From the NCBI RefSeq assembly GCF_021018805.1, contig NC_086259.1:17007501-17071500 (forward strand): a DNA stretch of 64,000 bases. Reading direction: 5' to 3'. A program made the translations under genes and the position numbers. This stretch comes from Prinia subflava. Its lineage: Eukaryota; Chordata; Aves; Passeriformes; Cisticolidae. The first letter of the stretch is position 1. Each line of letters opens with the position of its first letter. The notes beneath the pieces were generated by a model, which made no database searches, was not told the origin of the DNA, and saw only the letters and a list, made by a program, of their open reading frames with translations. Shown piece after piece: positions 1-20,946 of the stretch.

Positions 1-1322
1 CTGAATTTTGGGGAAGGAAGAAGCACACTGAGTTAAGAGTGTGCTGCAATGTGATGTAGGGGGATTTTTAAAGGAGTTTGATTTTGGGCAATGTCTATTA
101 TGCACAAAAAACAAAACTAAGCTTCATGTCTCTTGTAATCTCTGCTCAGTACTGACACTTGCCATGCTCCCTGCAGTGGCGGTTCCTTGCTCCTCTGCTT
201 GGTTCTCTCTAGAGGGTTCTGGCTAGAAATGAGCCCATGTCACCAAAGAGTGATCTTTTGCTGCTCAGAGCTCTGGCTACTGTTGAGTAATGTCTGGGAA
301 CTGTGGTGGATCACTAAGTCCAGTGAGGTTTGTACAGCTTTTTCCCAAGGTTATTTCCAACACTAAACACTACATTCCTCTTTGTTTTTCTTAGACTTCA
401 ATGTATAATCTCTGGTTCAGTGAGATATTCTGGAAACCCGTGGCTTCCTAGTTCTGATTTTCATTCCTTTTATATTTGTCTTGTTGAGGGAATTCTTTTG
501 GAAGGCTTCCTGATTGCTGCTGCTTCATGATCTTTTGTGCCAAAGCTAATCACTGTTAGGTATGGGACTCTTCTGTCGTGTTTTATCCTGTAGCTGCTGC
601 TTCTGCCTGAAAAGCTCCAGCCCAAATGTCTCCACTCAGGACACGTCTTGCTGCTTTCAGCAGTTCCCATCTCTGCTGGCAGGGCTCACTGCTCAGCTTC
701 CTCAGAGCAGGTGCTTGCAAACGTGGAAGTTGAGAGAGTGGCTTTGGCACTGGGGATTTCAACAAGATTGCACATAATTTTCCATCCAGAACATGATGGG
801 TTTGGTGCACAAGTAGAAAACGACATTGGAATGATGCTCAGAGGGTTTGTATTTCACTGTTTGGGAGTAACTAACAAGACTTAAGTTCTGCCAAGGATTA
901 TAAATAGACACAGAAACACTTTACTACCCTTTGCATTTTTTCTGCATACATTTGCATTTATATGAGGTGTAGGGTTAAAAATGTAACTAAAAATGAGTTG
1001 AGTAGAGCCCCATTAGAAGAAAAAATAAAGTGTTGCCAGGATTTCAAGCATGACTGGTCAGGGAAGAACTGAAACCCTTGCTTATAAAACAACACCTTTC
1101 TCCCCACCAAAAAGCCCCTTAAAAATACATCCCCAACTAAACCTCACCATTTGGTTATTGTTCTCTGAGCTGGATCTGAAAGTGTATTACATCTGTGCAC
1201 GTGTATAAGGTATCAGGTAGGAATCTGGGCACCAAAGAAGGCATTCATCAGAGTGCACTCTGGAGCTACTGTGCCATAATACTCAGTGTTCCTGTAATCT
1301 AAAACTTTGTTATGTTTTCCAG
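1..1322 (+). other. PLCG2 intron, 3' part
   Basis: Read in all frames, this stretch shows no match to the PLCG2 segment expected just upstream (the region before ENRRKYW). It is therefore taken as the end of a long intron whose donor is outside the window. No repeat family is recognisable. Confidence 0.7.
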
Positions 1323-10525
<9,203 letters not shown>

Positions 10526-13330
10526 AGCCCATCATTCTTTGATGTTGCTTTATGGTGCAATTCAGGAAGAGATGAATTTATCCTGGTCATCCTACTCAGT
10601 GACAGTCTCATCACGTGGAATGACTGGAAGAAGAGAAGGAAGAGGAAATATGGATTTCCTTTATAACTTCTTATTCTAAGAAAAACTGTTTTACCACCTA
10701 ATAATTTATATTCTGTACAAAGCATACCCTCTGTGTAGGCCAGAACTTCTGTGTATTCAAGATTTTTAAAACTTGAGGATGTGTAGTTGGATGGACCTCA
10801 CTTCTCATTATCAATACCTGAAGTACAAATCATCTCCTGTATGTGGTTAAACAGGCTGTAGGTAAGACAGTCACACAATTTGCATGCATGGAATCACAGC
10901 ACTTCAACAACCTGGCTCCTCAAGATTAACTAGTAGTGAGCTTTTAATTTATTAAATGCTGTAAAAGCACTTCTACACCAGCATTGTCATGTTATGTATG
11001 TTCCAGTCCTCGAGATAGCAGATTGTGCTGCTGATACTGTATAAAATATTTTGGGCAGCTATTGTCTCTTATTAAACATTTTCTGTTACATTTTCAAGAA
11101 CAAGATATGTTAATTTTGTTGAAAGCAAATACCCTCTGGGTCTGTAGTTGTGTTTTTCCTGTTGAACTCTCTTTAAAGGTTTAAGAAAGGAGCAATGTGT
11201 GAACCTCTATTCATAGCCCCTGTGAACTTCTGTTCACAGCCTCGAGGCACTGGAAGGAAAAGATAGGCAGTAGGAGATATCTGTTTGTTTGCAGAAAGGG
11301 AAGGTATTTAAAATTCTGAGAATCACTTACTTTTGTACAGTATCATTTCTGCAAATCCTTTCAGCTGCTAATGTGCTTAGAAATGAATTTTTAAATGAAC
11401 TGTCAATTTTTAATCTTGCAATCCTACTTAGACGATAGTCAAATGATAGTGTTCTGTAAATGTAGACTGTTTTCCCAAAATGTAACTAATCCAGGAATGA
11501 TAGTGTGCACAAATATAAAGGTACATCCCTCCGGTACCTTTAATCAAATCAAGAACATGAGGCTGCAGATAAGCATATCTGTTAGATTAGCAAGTGTATA
11601 TAATTTGTGTGTGTGTTGGTCCTTTGTGCTAGTGCTGTATTGTTCCCATCAAATTCCTGGTTGTCTTACCTCTGTGTGGGATGAGTTTTGCTATCTATAT
11701 TCCCAACTTTAATGTTCAAATGTGTGCAGAGGAATTTAGTTTTCGAAGTGACTGCCTGAGGCACAAAATGCTGCTTCCACAGAGTTGTACTTCTGATCAC
11801 AGAGGACTTGCACGGATTTGGGATTCATGGCCTGATGCAGCTGCCTCAGCATTTTCAATTTCTCTTGCTCCCCATGCTGTGACTTCTGTTGTTTCAAGAG
11901 GCACTTAATTGATGCCATTGTGCATTCACAGATGATGGTTTGAGGAACCCCCTTGAGGTTTTAGCTATTCTGTAAAGACAGTATTGTCTCAGAGATGAAA
12001 GTGTAATAATAGTGTATCCCACAATGGGGTGGCATTTGTAAATTTTTTATTATAAAGAAATTAATTACTAATCACCCAACTGAAAACCAGAGAAAAGTTA
12101 GAGACAATTCTCTGCTTTTCATCCTCCTCCCTGAAATCTCTTCAGTACCCAGCTGTGATTGACCTGTTCAAGGATTAGATGGGTGTAAACTCTGCTCATA
12201 CAAAGAAAAAAAGAATCATATCAACCGTGGATTTGGGAGGTGGAGCTGTAACCAAGACTGCTGTATAGAGCTGGTGTTGTCTTCATTATCCAGGTCTGGA
12301 TTGTTCTGCGTGTCAGAATTCTTTTCAAGGTCAGTTCCAGAGCAGACCCAGCCAAACTGTCTGTTTGTCCTGGCTTCCTCCTTTGCTGTGTGTATTCCTG
12401 ACACAGCACAGCCACTGTGTGATGGACACAGGAGTGAGTCCCTTGTGCTGCTCTTGTGCAAATATTTAACAATTAGCTCATTTTGTAGCCCTTTGAAAAG
12501 TCCTGTGCACATTCTCCACTCACACGTAATGTCAGGAGTTGTAAGAGGCACTCCATCAGTATTTATACAAATACATTTTGTTTTACAGGAAGACTTTTCC
12601 CCAGACTTACACTGTTACACTGTGCAGAATGAAAATACTGCAGTGACTCTCCTGCTGACTTGCAAGTGGTGGGCAAGGCTATGTTCTAACTCTTCTCTTG
12701 GTTCTTGCATTCTGTGTTTTATCTCCAAGATCTCACCTCTCAGTTCTTCCTCGGGGCAGACTCTGTAGCAATTTTATCATAGTTGCAACTCTTTGAGTAT
12801 TGAGAGTTTGAATGTATGTGCTAATTTTTTTAATCCAGGAGGGAAAACATTTATAAATTTTTGAGGTTAACAATTGTTAAATTGTTATATTCTTATTGAA
12901 AGTGTTTTAAATCATTGCAATAACTTATTTTAATAAATAATTTTTGATATCTCACGTTGATGTGAATGATGCCAGGTGCTTCTTGGTTAAGATAGCTCAT
13001 AGAATTTCATGACTTTTGCCAGTCATTTGAAGCAGTGAGTTCTTATTGAAAAGTGATCTGCTGGTGTGATATGGTATGCTCTGCTAGAGGTTAGAAGAAA
13101 GGCATTTCTGTGTTTTTAAGATGAACTGACTTAATGATTATTTCAGTAGACATGGTTATGATTGCACTTCTCTGGCTCCAAACACACAAGGCAGAAGGAA
13201 AAGGTCAAAGATCGAGTTTAACTTGTGACTCCAAACCAGCCTTTTTCAGTGAGGCACATACAAACTCCAGCTCCAGTGAGAATCAGATTTGTATGAGCTT
13301 GAACAATAAAATCTGAGCAAGGCAAAGATT
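10526..13330 (+). other. PLCG2: Probable PLCG2 3' UTR, end not fixed
   Basis: This follows the PLCG2 stop codon. Candidate poly(A) signals are ATTAAA at 10951 and 11071 and AATAAA at 12932 and 13305. Mammalian PLCG2 has a long 3' UTR, so a distal site is plausible, but the sequence alone does not choose between them. No conserved RNA structure was recognised. Confidence 0.4.
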
Positions 13331-16300
13331 AAATTTGTGTTAATTTGGAAGAACAGTAATATTGATGTTTACAAAAAATTTTTATCAGAACACTTTCTGC
13401 CTGTGAGGTTGCATGGGGAGAACTGCTACTGGGTGAATGCACTCTGTCTTTATGTGGTGATTTTTTAAATTGTTGGGAGTCTTGGGAACAATTTTTTCTC
13501 ATCTTTTGCTCAAAATTACATGCTTATTGAACATGAATCCATATGAGGTGTCTGCAGCCTAATTCTAGAAGGTCATTAAATCAGCCAAATCACCTTAGCA
13601 AGTATTGGTATGCATGAGTTCTGGAGCCCAAAAAATTACTACATTTAGGTGTTTTGTTGCCTGTATTGTCACTTTTTTCCACCCCAACATATTTATGTAT
13701 TTTTCTGTTGAAAGCATTTAGTTCTGCAGTTCTTTAACCTCGGGGATGGTGAAATGGTGTGAGCTGTGTACCAGCCATTAGCTTTGAGTTCTCCAAACCA
13801 GCTGGAAAAATCTGAATGTGGTGTGGAAGCTGAAGTGCAGTGGTTGAGTTGTGCTACAGTCATGTGTCAGCATTTTTAACTGCAGTCCAACTAGTTGGCT
13901 TTGTTCCAGACTGAAATTCCCTTTATGTCATGAGAAATAGAAGTTAAATATAATGAAAATTACCCTTCAGAATCCGTTTAGAGATGAATTTATCTTCTGA
14001 TCCATAATAGTAGTTACAAACATGGTCAACTATTAGTTTTAAAAGAATTTAAATTAAATTAAAAGCAGTTTAATTCATTGCTCATCTACATTTTTAGCTG
14101 TTACTCCAGCAAAACAGGGAATTGTGAGCCTGACTAAAGTAAAGCAGTAGTTCCCCCAACACTTGTGTACTCCTGAATTGCAGTTTAATCCCCAGATTCT
14201 TTTCAGTATAAAATTAAATAATTATTAAAAGTGTAAATTATCAGTGTTCAGGACCCTTTTCTCTGAAGAGCACATAGTGAATTATTAAATATGCCACTAT
14301 ACTTTGGAAAGTATGTGGGAATCAGTAATAAATAGAAAAAAGGGACATTTTGGTTGGGTCCCTTAGGAGAAGGACCTGTAAAAATCTGGTTTGATTAGGC
14401 ATCTAAAATAAATATATTTAAGTACACATAAGAAATATAAGTTTTCATGTATATCTGGCAAATTTGGACCTTAAAATGCTGTGTCTGAGGTTAAGTAGCC
14501 GACCAAATAAACTTAAACTATTCACTTTAAACATCAGCATCATTCTTTATAGTGAGGCACCTATCAATTGTTCAGTAATTTTGAGGACTAGGAAAAACTG
14601 AATCTAAGCTATATTTTCATTTTGCTCTTTCAATTTTTAGGTCCATTTCTGGTAATTCAGTTTCAGGAATTCAGAAAAACAGGTAATAAATTACAATTTG
14701 AAAAGAGATACAGCCTTGAATTAATTACCCTAATTTACCGAGGTATTCATACACGAGGAGTAATGACAAAAACAGGAAAAAGGAGAGAAAATTCTCATTG
14801 TAAAATACTTCAAATAGAGCAGCTGTGACCATCTTTACAGGGATGGAATTTTCAAGCAATTTTAGAGTATCTCCTTTAGCCACAGATTCCCTGTTTTCCT
14901 TTTGGAAAAAGTAAGTGTATCCTTCACCTCTGCGGTGGTCAGAACTTGGGTTTTTTACTAGAAGGAGCTAATTGAGATGGAATTAATGAACCCCAGTGCA
15001 CTGATGATGGCTCTGGGGTGTGTCCCCACATTAATTCCCTGTGCTGGAGCACACTCTTGGGCCATTAGGGCAAAACAGTGGCTCCTGCTCTGTTATCTGC
15101 GAGTTCTGTCCTTGACTCCAGGCAGATGAAAAGCTTCACGTGTTCAGCTCAGCTTCTGCAGCACTTCTGGTATTTGGGGTTTTGTTGGGCTATTTTTGTC
15201 TTGTCAGGAGCTGCTGCTGCTGCTGTGCCTCAAAAACTGTCCAGGGCCTGAACCTCAGCTGGTACTGACAGTGTGGATTTAGGATTCATGGCTTAAGGAC
15301 CCTTCCACAGATGTTTGTCACTAGCCCCACCGTTGAGATAATTACAAATAGCAGTAGCTGAGTTTTGCTAAAAGATTGCAAATAGCAGAGAAAATTCCTC
15401 TGGGGCACAGGAGTTCAGTTCCCTATGTTAAAAACAATTTTTTACAAGACTTGGCATGAAAAACCAAAGCTGTCTCTGTGCAACAGGCTTGAGCAATTTC
15501 TTCTGCATTTTGGTTTTGTCTTCTGCTGGCATTCGAATTTTTTAATCTATTTCTGATAACATTGTGTCAAAGCCAGAGAACTTAAAGGGGAAAAGAACAA
15601 AGTGGTTTCTACTTGAAAAAACAGAGCTGTTGGAAAGAGAGCACCGGCCTGGCGCTTTCATGAGGTCAGGAATGCCTTTTTTCTGTTTTATTAAAAAGAT
15701 TTCTTCTTTCTGCAGATGATGTTGTATATTAATGACTCCTGGAGAGTGGCCCTTGTGCCATCAGTGCTCAGTTGGAGGCACATAAGCTCTTTATGAGAGC
15801 ACGCAACACTCCTGCTACACAAACAGCTTATTTGCTGTTAGAGAGGGGAAAAAAAAGTGAGTTCTCTCTTGAGCTGTCCCTCAAGCTAAGTATTAAATTT
15901 AGTTTCTTTCATGGTCTAGTTACTGATAGGGGAACGAGGGAGAAAAGTCAGATTTCAAGCTCAAAAATACAAAAAAGTTATCAAGAGTGTGGGCTGGGTT
16001 TTTTTAAGGTAAACTTATCAGGAAGAGAACTTAACAGTCAGAAAATAATGCTGTCTTCAGTCACCATGAACTACAAAAATCTGCATCTTCTGAGCAGAGG
16101 TGGCTGTGGATTTCTAGCTTGGTTCCTCTATTTAGGCCCTCTTGTTTTCTGAGAATCCTTTACCAGTGCAATGGAACTGCTCTGCTTCTTATTCAGTACT
16201 TCCCCATTTCAGCTGCAGCAGAGTTCAACAGAAGTATCTGGAAGCCACTAATAATTTTAAGATCTGTGTAGCTTCAGCCATTGAAATGGAAAGACTAAAG

Positions 16301-17299
16301 TTTAAAGAGAAGTTTTAAATTTTTGAAGGATTCTGCTTTTATCAAGGGGTACAGAAGCTGCAATGCTGATGAGTTAAGGGAAAACAACTTTGTGTTTAAC
16401 ATTTGAGTTGAAGTTTCTCAGTTTCTGTATTAAATTGACAGGGAATTGCATGGGACAGCAATGACCTGTACTTTTATAGTCTGATCTTCTAATCTTAAAA
16501 TTCCACAAAATTATGAGTTTCCCTGTAGCAAGTTTTTATCTTCCTATTACAAAGCTGAAATTCTATTTAGATGGCGTCAGGTGTTAAAGAAATATTATTA
16601 AAGGCTGAAAAGTGTTTTATAAATAGTGAAACGTGAATACAATCACTCACCAAATGTCTTTGATGAATTATTTGTTTAACCATTCGATAATGCTGGGAAA
16701 AATCATAGCTTTTATTTATGAATGCACTTCAGCTGGCTCATTCATTTTAAACAGGCATATTTTACTGTCAGAAAAATCTACAGATCTGTGGTGCTTCAAG
16801 CACTTTGCTGTAATTTAGATTAAGCATGGTGTACTTTCCAGAAATGTCATTAGATATGAGAGTTAACTCAGGAAAGCATACCAGAATGTACTCCTGTAAA
16901 AACCCCATTTGTTTATTGTCTAGCAGTTTATCAGTTAATCTTGGTTAGGCATATATACATCCAAGCTGGGAAGCAGAACTGGGGTTTGGAATGTGATCAA
17001 AGAATAAGTTTATTCTCCTCTGGATCATGTAATACAAACTCTTTAGGAATAAAGGGCAGGGATCAGGAGTATAATTCCATTAGGGAGGAAGAGTCAGCTG
17101 AAGGACATTTGTTCTATTCTCTGTATTGTGCTGTTGTACCTGAGAATAAAATGCTGTTTGCAGCAATACTGAGCTTCATCTTGTTAGTGATCTGATCAAT
17201 TTGACTTTGAAGAGAAAGCAGATATAAAAAATTACACCTTTTTACTTAGCAGTTCTGTTCCTTGGGGGATAAAGCTGTTATTTACCTCAATCACACAAA
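13331..17299. other. Gene-free interval between convergent PLCG2 and SDR42E1
   Basis: AT-rich DNA between the tail-to-tail genes. No exon, RNA gene or repeat family is recognised. The short open frames here have no family resemblance and mixed composition. Confidence 0.6.
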
Positions 17300-17319
17300 T
17301 ATGTATTTTTTAAAAATCT

Positions 17320-17325
17320 TTTATT
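17320..17325 (-). terminator. SDR42E1: Candidate SDR42E1 poly(A) signal
   Basis: AATAAA on the - strand, about 60 bases past the SDR42E1 stop. It is followed on that strand by a TG-rich stretch (TTGTGTGATTGAG, around 17285-17297), the usual layout of a cleavage signal. Longer 3' ends, for example via AATAAA at 16711-16716 on the - strand, remain possible. Confidence 0.5.
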
Positions 17326-17386
17326 ACCTGTCTGTCAAAACCAAGAGTAAGCAGAGAACTAAATTCTCTCCTCAGCATTTCATCTT

Positions 17387-18494
17387 TCAGAGTGAAAATG
17401 TCCCTACAGATGGAAACCAGGAGACCAGCACAGCAACCAGCACCACGAGCAGTCCTCCATCCCTAACCAGGTGCATCATGGTGTAATTTCTTGGCTTTGA
17501 TCCACATCCCTGGGATCTGAACCACTCCACCACTTCATCCAGGCTGTACTGCTGGGGCTTATAGCCCAGCTCCCTCCTGGCCTTCTCCATGCTGAAATAA
17601 TGGGTGACCCCAGTTTTGTAAACCTCTGTGCGAGTGAGGAGGGGCTGGAAGTTATAAATGCGCCCCACGAGAAAATGAACTATTTCAGTGAGGAATGCAA
17701 AAAAATAGACAAGGGAGAGGGGAAGGCGCAGGGTTGGGAACTTGTAACCCAAACCTTCCACGAGCGGTCGGAAAAATTCAAAGTTATTTACAGGCCTGCC
17801 ATCAGATATAAAATAGGCCTGGCCTGCAGCAACGTGCTGCTTGCTGGCTCTGAGGGCCTCGGAGGCAAGGACATGAGCCTGGACCAGGTTGTCCACGTGT
17901 ACAAACTCTACCAGACTCAGAGGGTCTCCGTACACAAATTTAAACAGTCCCCTTTCAATGTAGCTGACGATTCTGGGGAGGTGCCTCTGCTCCCCAGGCC
18001 CGTAGATCCCTGCTGGGCGCAGAGCACAGGTCCTCAGGACACCTCTCCCATCTCCCAGCTCTGCACCGTTTGCCTCCAGCACCTTCATTTCAGCCAAAGA
18101 TTTCGTTCGGGAGTAGTGATCAGGGTGAAGGTGCAGCGGTAGGTAAGGCAGAGACTCATCCCCATTTTCTATAATCTGGCCTCCAAATATCACGTTGTAG
18201 GTACTTGTATAAACCAGGCTCGACACCCCCCTGCTCCTGCAGGCCTGGATGACATTTTCTGTTCCTTTCACATTAACATCTTCTATAAGTTTTCTGTTCA
18301 GCTGCTCCCTGCCAGACATTCCATAGGAAGCGATATGGAATACGCAGATCACATCTCTGAGAGCCTCTTCCACTTCAGACAGGCAGCAGATATCTCCCTG
18401 CACGAACTTGATTCCCTCTGGCACCGTTTGAAGTGGCTTCACGACATCAAAGAGGATCACATCGACTCCCTTTTGATATATGGCACAGCCTAAA
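17387..18494 (-). CDS. SDR42E1: SDR42E1 second coding exon (most of the enzyme)
   Basis: The acceptor tttcag on the - strand ends at 18495. The first base completes the split Arg, then LGCAIYQKGVDVILFD. One long exon carries the catalytic and C-terminal parts, as in other vertebrates, and ends in TGA at 17389-17387. The alternative acceptor four bases further in (tttag) would break the frame. Confidence 0.95.
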
Positions 18495-19785
18495 CTGAAA
18501 CATGACAGAAACCATGTGTTAGGATACAGAATGTGGTGCATGAAACGTCTCACCTGGAAGGGAGAGGAGACTATTAACTGTTTTTGTGCTGATTATTTTT
18601 CTGATGGGAGTCTTTTAAATACTCAGCCCCCTACTATAGGGAAGATTCAGCTGTGATAGTTCAGGTACTGAGCTGTCACACTCCATCAATACTTGGAGAA
18701 AAAAAAGAAGAAAAAGAGTCTGAACTGCTGTAAATGAAAATTCTGAAGAGAAATAACTGAAGTTCTGTCCCGTTCAGATCAGCAACAGCAACTTTCAGAT
18801 GTGCAACTATTGCCAAATATTAAAAAAAAAAAGCTTTACTATCTTTATCTTACTGCTTTTGTGCCATCCCAGTTCTGTCAAAACAACAGGTTGGTCTTCA
18901 CCGTTGTGTTTGAAATTTATGGAGGAGTGGGAGAGGCTTCTAAGCTGCTATGAATACTTTGCCACATGTCTACATTTTACTCCAACTCCCAGGTACTGAC
19001 ACAAGGTATAACTCTGGTGTTTCTCTTCCCCTTTCCTACATTTTTGTATTTCTATTGTGCTTTAAGGGCATGAGAGTGGAGGGAAGAGCCAAGCAGAAGT
19101 CAGATAGGCAACTTCTGAGATTTTTTTTTCCTTCCCCTGACTTGAAATTTACTTTGTTTTCTGGTCCCAATTGTGATCTCTCTCCCCTCTGTGAGCAGTT
19201 ATAATCTAGGGCCCAAAAATGGGATTTTTTCTTTACATGGCCAGCTACAGCAAAGGAAAATGGATTTCACTGAAATGTTCACCTTATTAACAACTCTAAT
19301 CCTAAACCACTGCTGTTCCTGAAAATAATATATTCTTGAGAGTTCAGCTGGAGGTGTTAATCTGTAGAGCTAAGCACATGAGTAACTATTTGTAGGTCAA
19401 AGGAAAAATGTGTGTACAAGTGTAGGCTTGTCCTCAGCGCAGGCTGACGATGGTGATCCTCCGCAGAGTGAGCACACAGGGAAATGTCTGCAAGGCAGCT
19501 GGTGCCTGACTTTTGGAAACGGGATAACAGCATTATTTACAGCCCCTGGAAACAGAGGAACTGGGTTTGATTAAAACTGAGACCCCGGGTGAACCAGATG
19601 AACTGGATCAGGTGTCTCAGGCCCACAGGTCTCCCTTTTACAGGTGGATTTTGCTGCCTCGCCAGCAGCAGCCTCTTACATGTACTCCTGTATGTATAAA
19701 CTGGTTCATGCACTAACCGGAAGCCAAAATAACCTCCTCCTCCAGTGATGAGGACTCTTTCCTTGGCAGCGTTTCCTTCTTCCAT
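17387..19785 (-). CDS. SDR42E1: Short-chain dehydrogenase/reductase family 42E member 1
   Basis: Extended SDR of the 3-beta-HSD-like group, NAD(P)-dependent, probably anchored in an internal membrane. Human work links it to sterol and vitamin D metabolism, but its exact reaction here is unknown. Two coding exons, 19785-19718 and 18494-17387, join through a split Arg codon to give 391 residues (human 393). Visible features are the Rossmann loop TGGGGYFG (residues 14-21), the catalytic pair YSRTK (Tyr150, Lys154), LRPAGIYGPGEQRHLPR, the substrate-side segment VEFVHVDNL, and a hydrophobic C-terminal helix (LLVVLVAVLVSW). The start is MEEGNAAKER. The upstream in-frame ATG at 19830 precedes a likely splice acceptor and is not used. 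A stray ATG at 18553 lies in the intron. The gene is convergent with PLCG2 and intact. Confidence 0.96.
18495..19717 (-). other. SDR42E1 intron
   Basis: A 1223-base GT-AG intron between the two coding exons. I see nothing in it beyond short A/T runs. Confidence 0.9.
19718..19785 (-). CDS. SDR42E1: SDR42E1 first coding exon
   Basis: The ATG is at 19785-19783 (read on the - strand). The exon encodes MEEGNAAKERVLITGGGGYF and ends in the Arg codon of FGFR at 19718, followed by a strong donor GTTAGT. The exon probably starts at 19820, after the acceptor gtgttttgtag, with 35 bases of 5' UTR. Confidence 0.92.
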
Positions 19786-20018
19786 CCTCTTTCCTTTCTC
19801 ACTGCGTGCTGGAACTGACCTACAAAACACACCGCGAACACACTCATTAAAACCGATCCGCGTTCAGCACCATTCCCCTCGTTGTTCACGGATCGCGTTC
19901 ACGCTTTGGTCGCAGCCCCCGGCAGGAGGCGATTCACGCCGGGCTGGCTCCAAAGGGAGCCTGTTCCGGAGGAGGGAGCGCTGCGCCGGAGCCGTGCCCG
20001 CCCCGGGTCCCCCCGTAC

Positions 20019-20067
20019 CTGCGGCGGTGCCGGCGCTGCCCGTCCCTGCCGGGCTCCCGGGGCGGGG
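20019..20067 (-). other. SDR42E1: Inferred SDR42E1 noncoding exon 1, 3' portion
   Basis: On the - strand, GCCGCAG followed by GTACGG at 20018 is a near-ideal splice donor. It pairs with the acceptor at 19821 to give a 198-base intron. Human SDR42E1 also begins with a noncoding exon. The 5' limit is unknown. It may lie in the 48 bases before the minisatellite or within or beyond the repeats. Confidence 0.5.
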
Positions 20068-20657
20068 CCGATCCCGGGAAACGGAGCCGGGCGGGGCGGG
20101 GCCGATCCCGGGCCATGGAGCCGGGCGGGGCGGGGCCGATCCCGGGAAACGGAGCCGGGCGGGGCGGGGCCGATCCCGGGAAACGGAGCCGGGCGGGGCG
20201 GGGCCGATCCCGGGCCATGGAGCCGGGCGGGGCGGGGCCGATCCCGGGCCATGGAGCCGGGCGGGGCGGGGGCCGATCCCGGGCCATGGAGCCGGGCGGG
20301 GCGGGGGCCGATCCCGGGCCATGGAGCCGGGCGGGGCGGGGGCCGATCCCGGGCCATGGAGCCGGGCGGGGCGGGGGCCGATCCCGGGCCATGGAGCCGG
20401 GCGGGGCGGGGGCCGATCCCGGGCCATGGAGCCGGGCGGGGCGGGGGCCGATCCCGGGCCATGGAGCCGGGCGGGGCGGGGGCCGATCCCGGGCCATGGA
20501 GCCGGGCGGGGCGGGGGCCGATCCCGGGCCATGGAGCCGGGCGGGGCGGGGGCCGATCCCGGGCCATGGAGCCGGGCGGGGCGGGGGCCGATCCCGGGCC
20601 ATGGAGCCGGGCGGGGCGGGGGCCGATCCCGGGCCATGGAGCCGGGCGGGGCGGGGG
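20068..20657 (+). repeat. GC-rich minisatellite, 17 copies of a 34/35-bp unit
   Basis: Units begin CCGATCCCGGG, starting at 20068 and then every 34 bases five times, followed by twelve 35-base units (the extra base is a G). After CCCGGG a unit carries either AAACGG (units 1, 3, 4) or CCATGG (the other fourteen), then AGCCGGGCGGGGCGGG. The twelve 35-base units appear identical. Neither strand has a stop codon in any frame of the unit, which explains the very long overlapping open frames here. Each unit carries tandem GC boxes. Confidence 0.97.
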
Positions 20658-20946
20658 CAGCCGGAGATGGCGGCGGGGTTGCTCGGGCTGTGCTGCCCTG
20701 CTCGTGTGGGTTCATTCGGCGGAGGGCGATGCCCGTGCCCTCCTCTCGCAGCCTGAGGCGCTCTCCGGTGGGGCTCGGGGCTGAAGTCGGAGCCTTTCCC
20801 GTCCCGGTGTTTGTAGCGCAGCCCCGGCACGGATCCAGGCTCACCTACCATCACCCCCGAGTGCGAGAAGAGCTCGGGGTGTTGGGTGGGAGCTGGAGCT
20901 GCCCCGGCCCCGAAGCCCCCGTGCCCTGGGTGATCCCCCTGTGTGA

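Larger units (their letters stand above)
19850..20860 (-). promoter_or_regulatory. SDR42E1: CpG-rich promoter region of SDR42E1
   Basis: A sharp rise in GC and CpG content around the inferred first exon, with dozens of GGGCGGGG (Sp1/KLF-type) boxes contributed by the minisatellite. No TATA box is visible. On the + strand, GAGATGGCGGC at 20664-20674 resembles a YY1 core-promoter site, so transcription may start in both directions. Confidence 0.65.

Noticed and set aside
12274..12768. 164-codon open frame downstream of PLCG2
   Set aside because: Ser/Cys/Leu-rich, with no recognisable family and no splice or start context. It sits in probable 3' UTR.
17600..18142. 180-codon open frame on the + strand
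   Set aside because: It is the antisense shadow of the SDR42E1 catalytic exon, whose - strand frame matches the family end to end.
18504..18553. Upstream extension of SDR42E1 beginning MRRFMHHILYPN
   Set aside because: It lies in the intron upstream of the tttcag acceptor. The spliced reading restores the FGFRLGCA sequence expected of the family.
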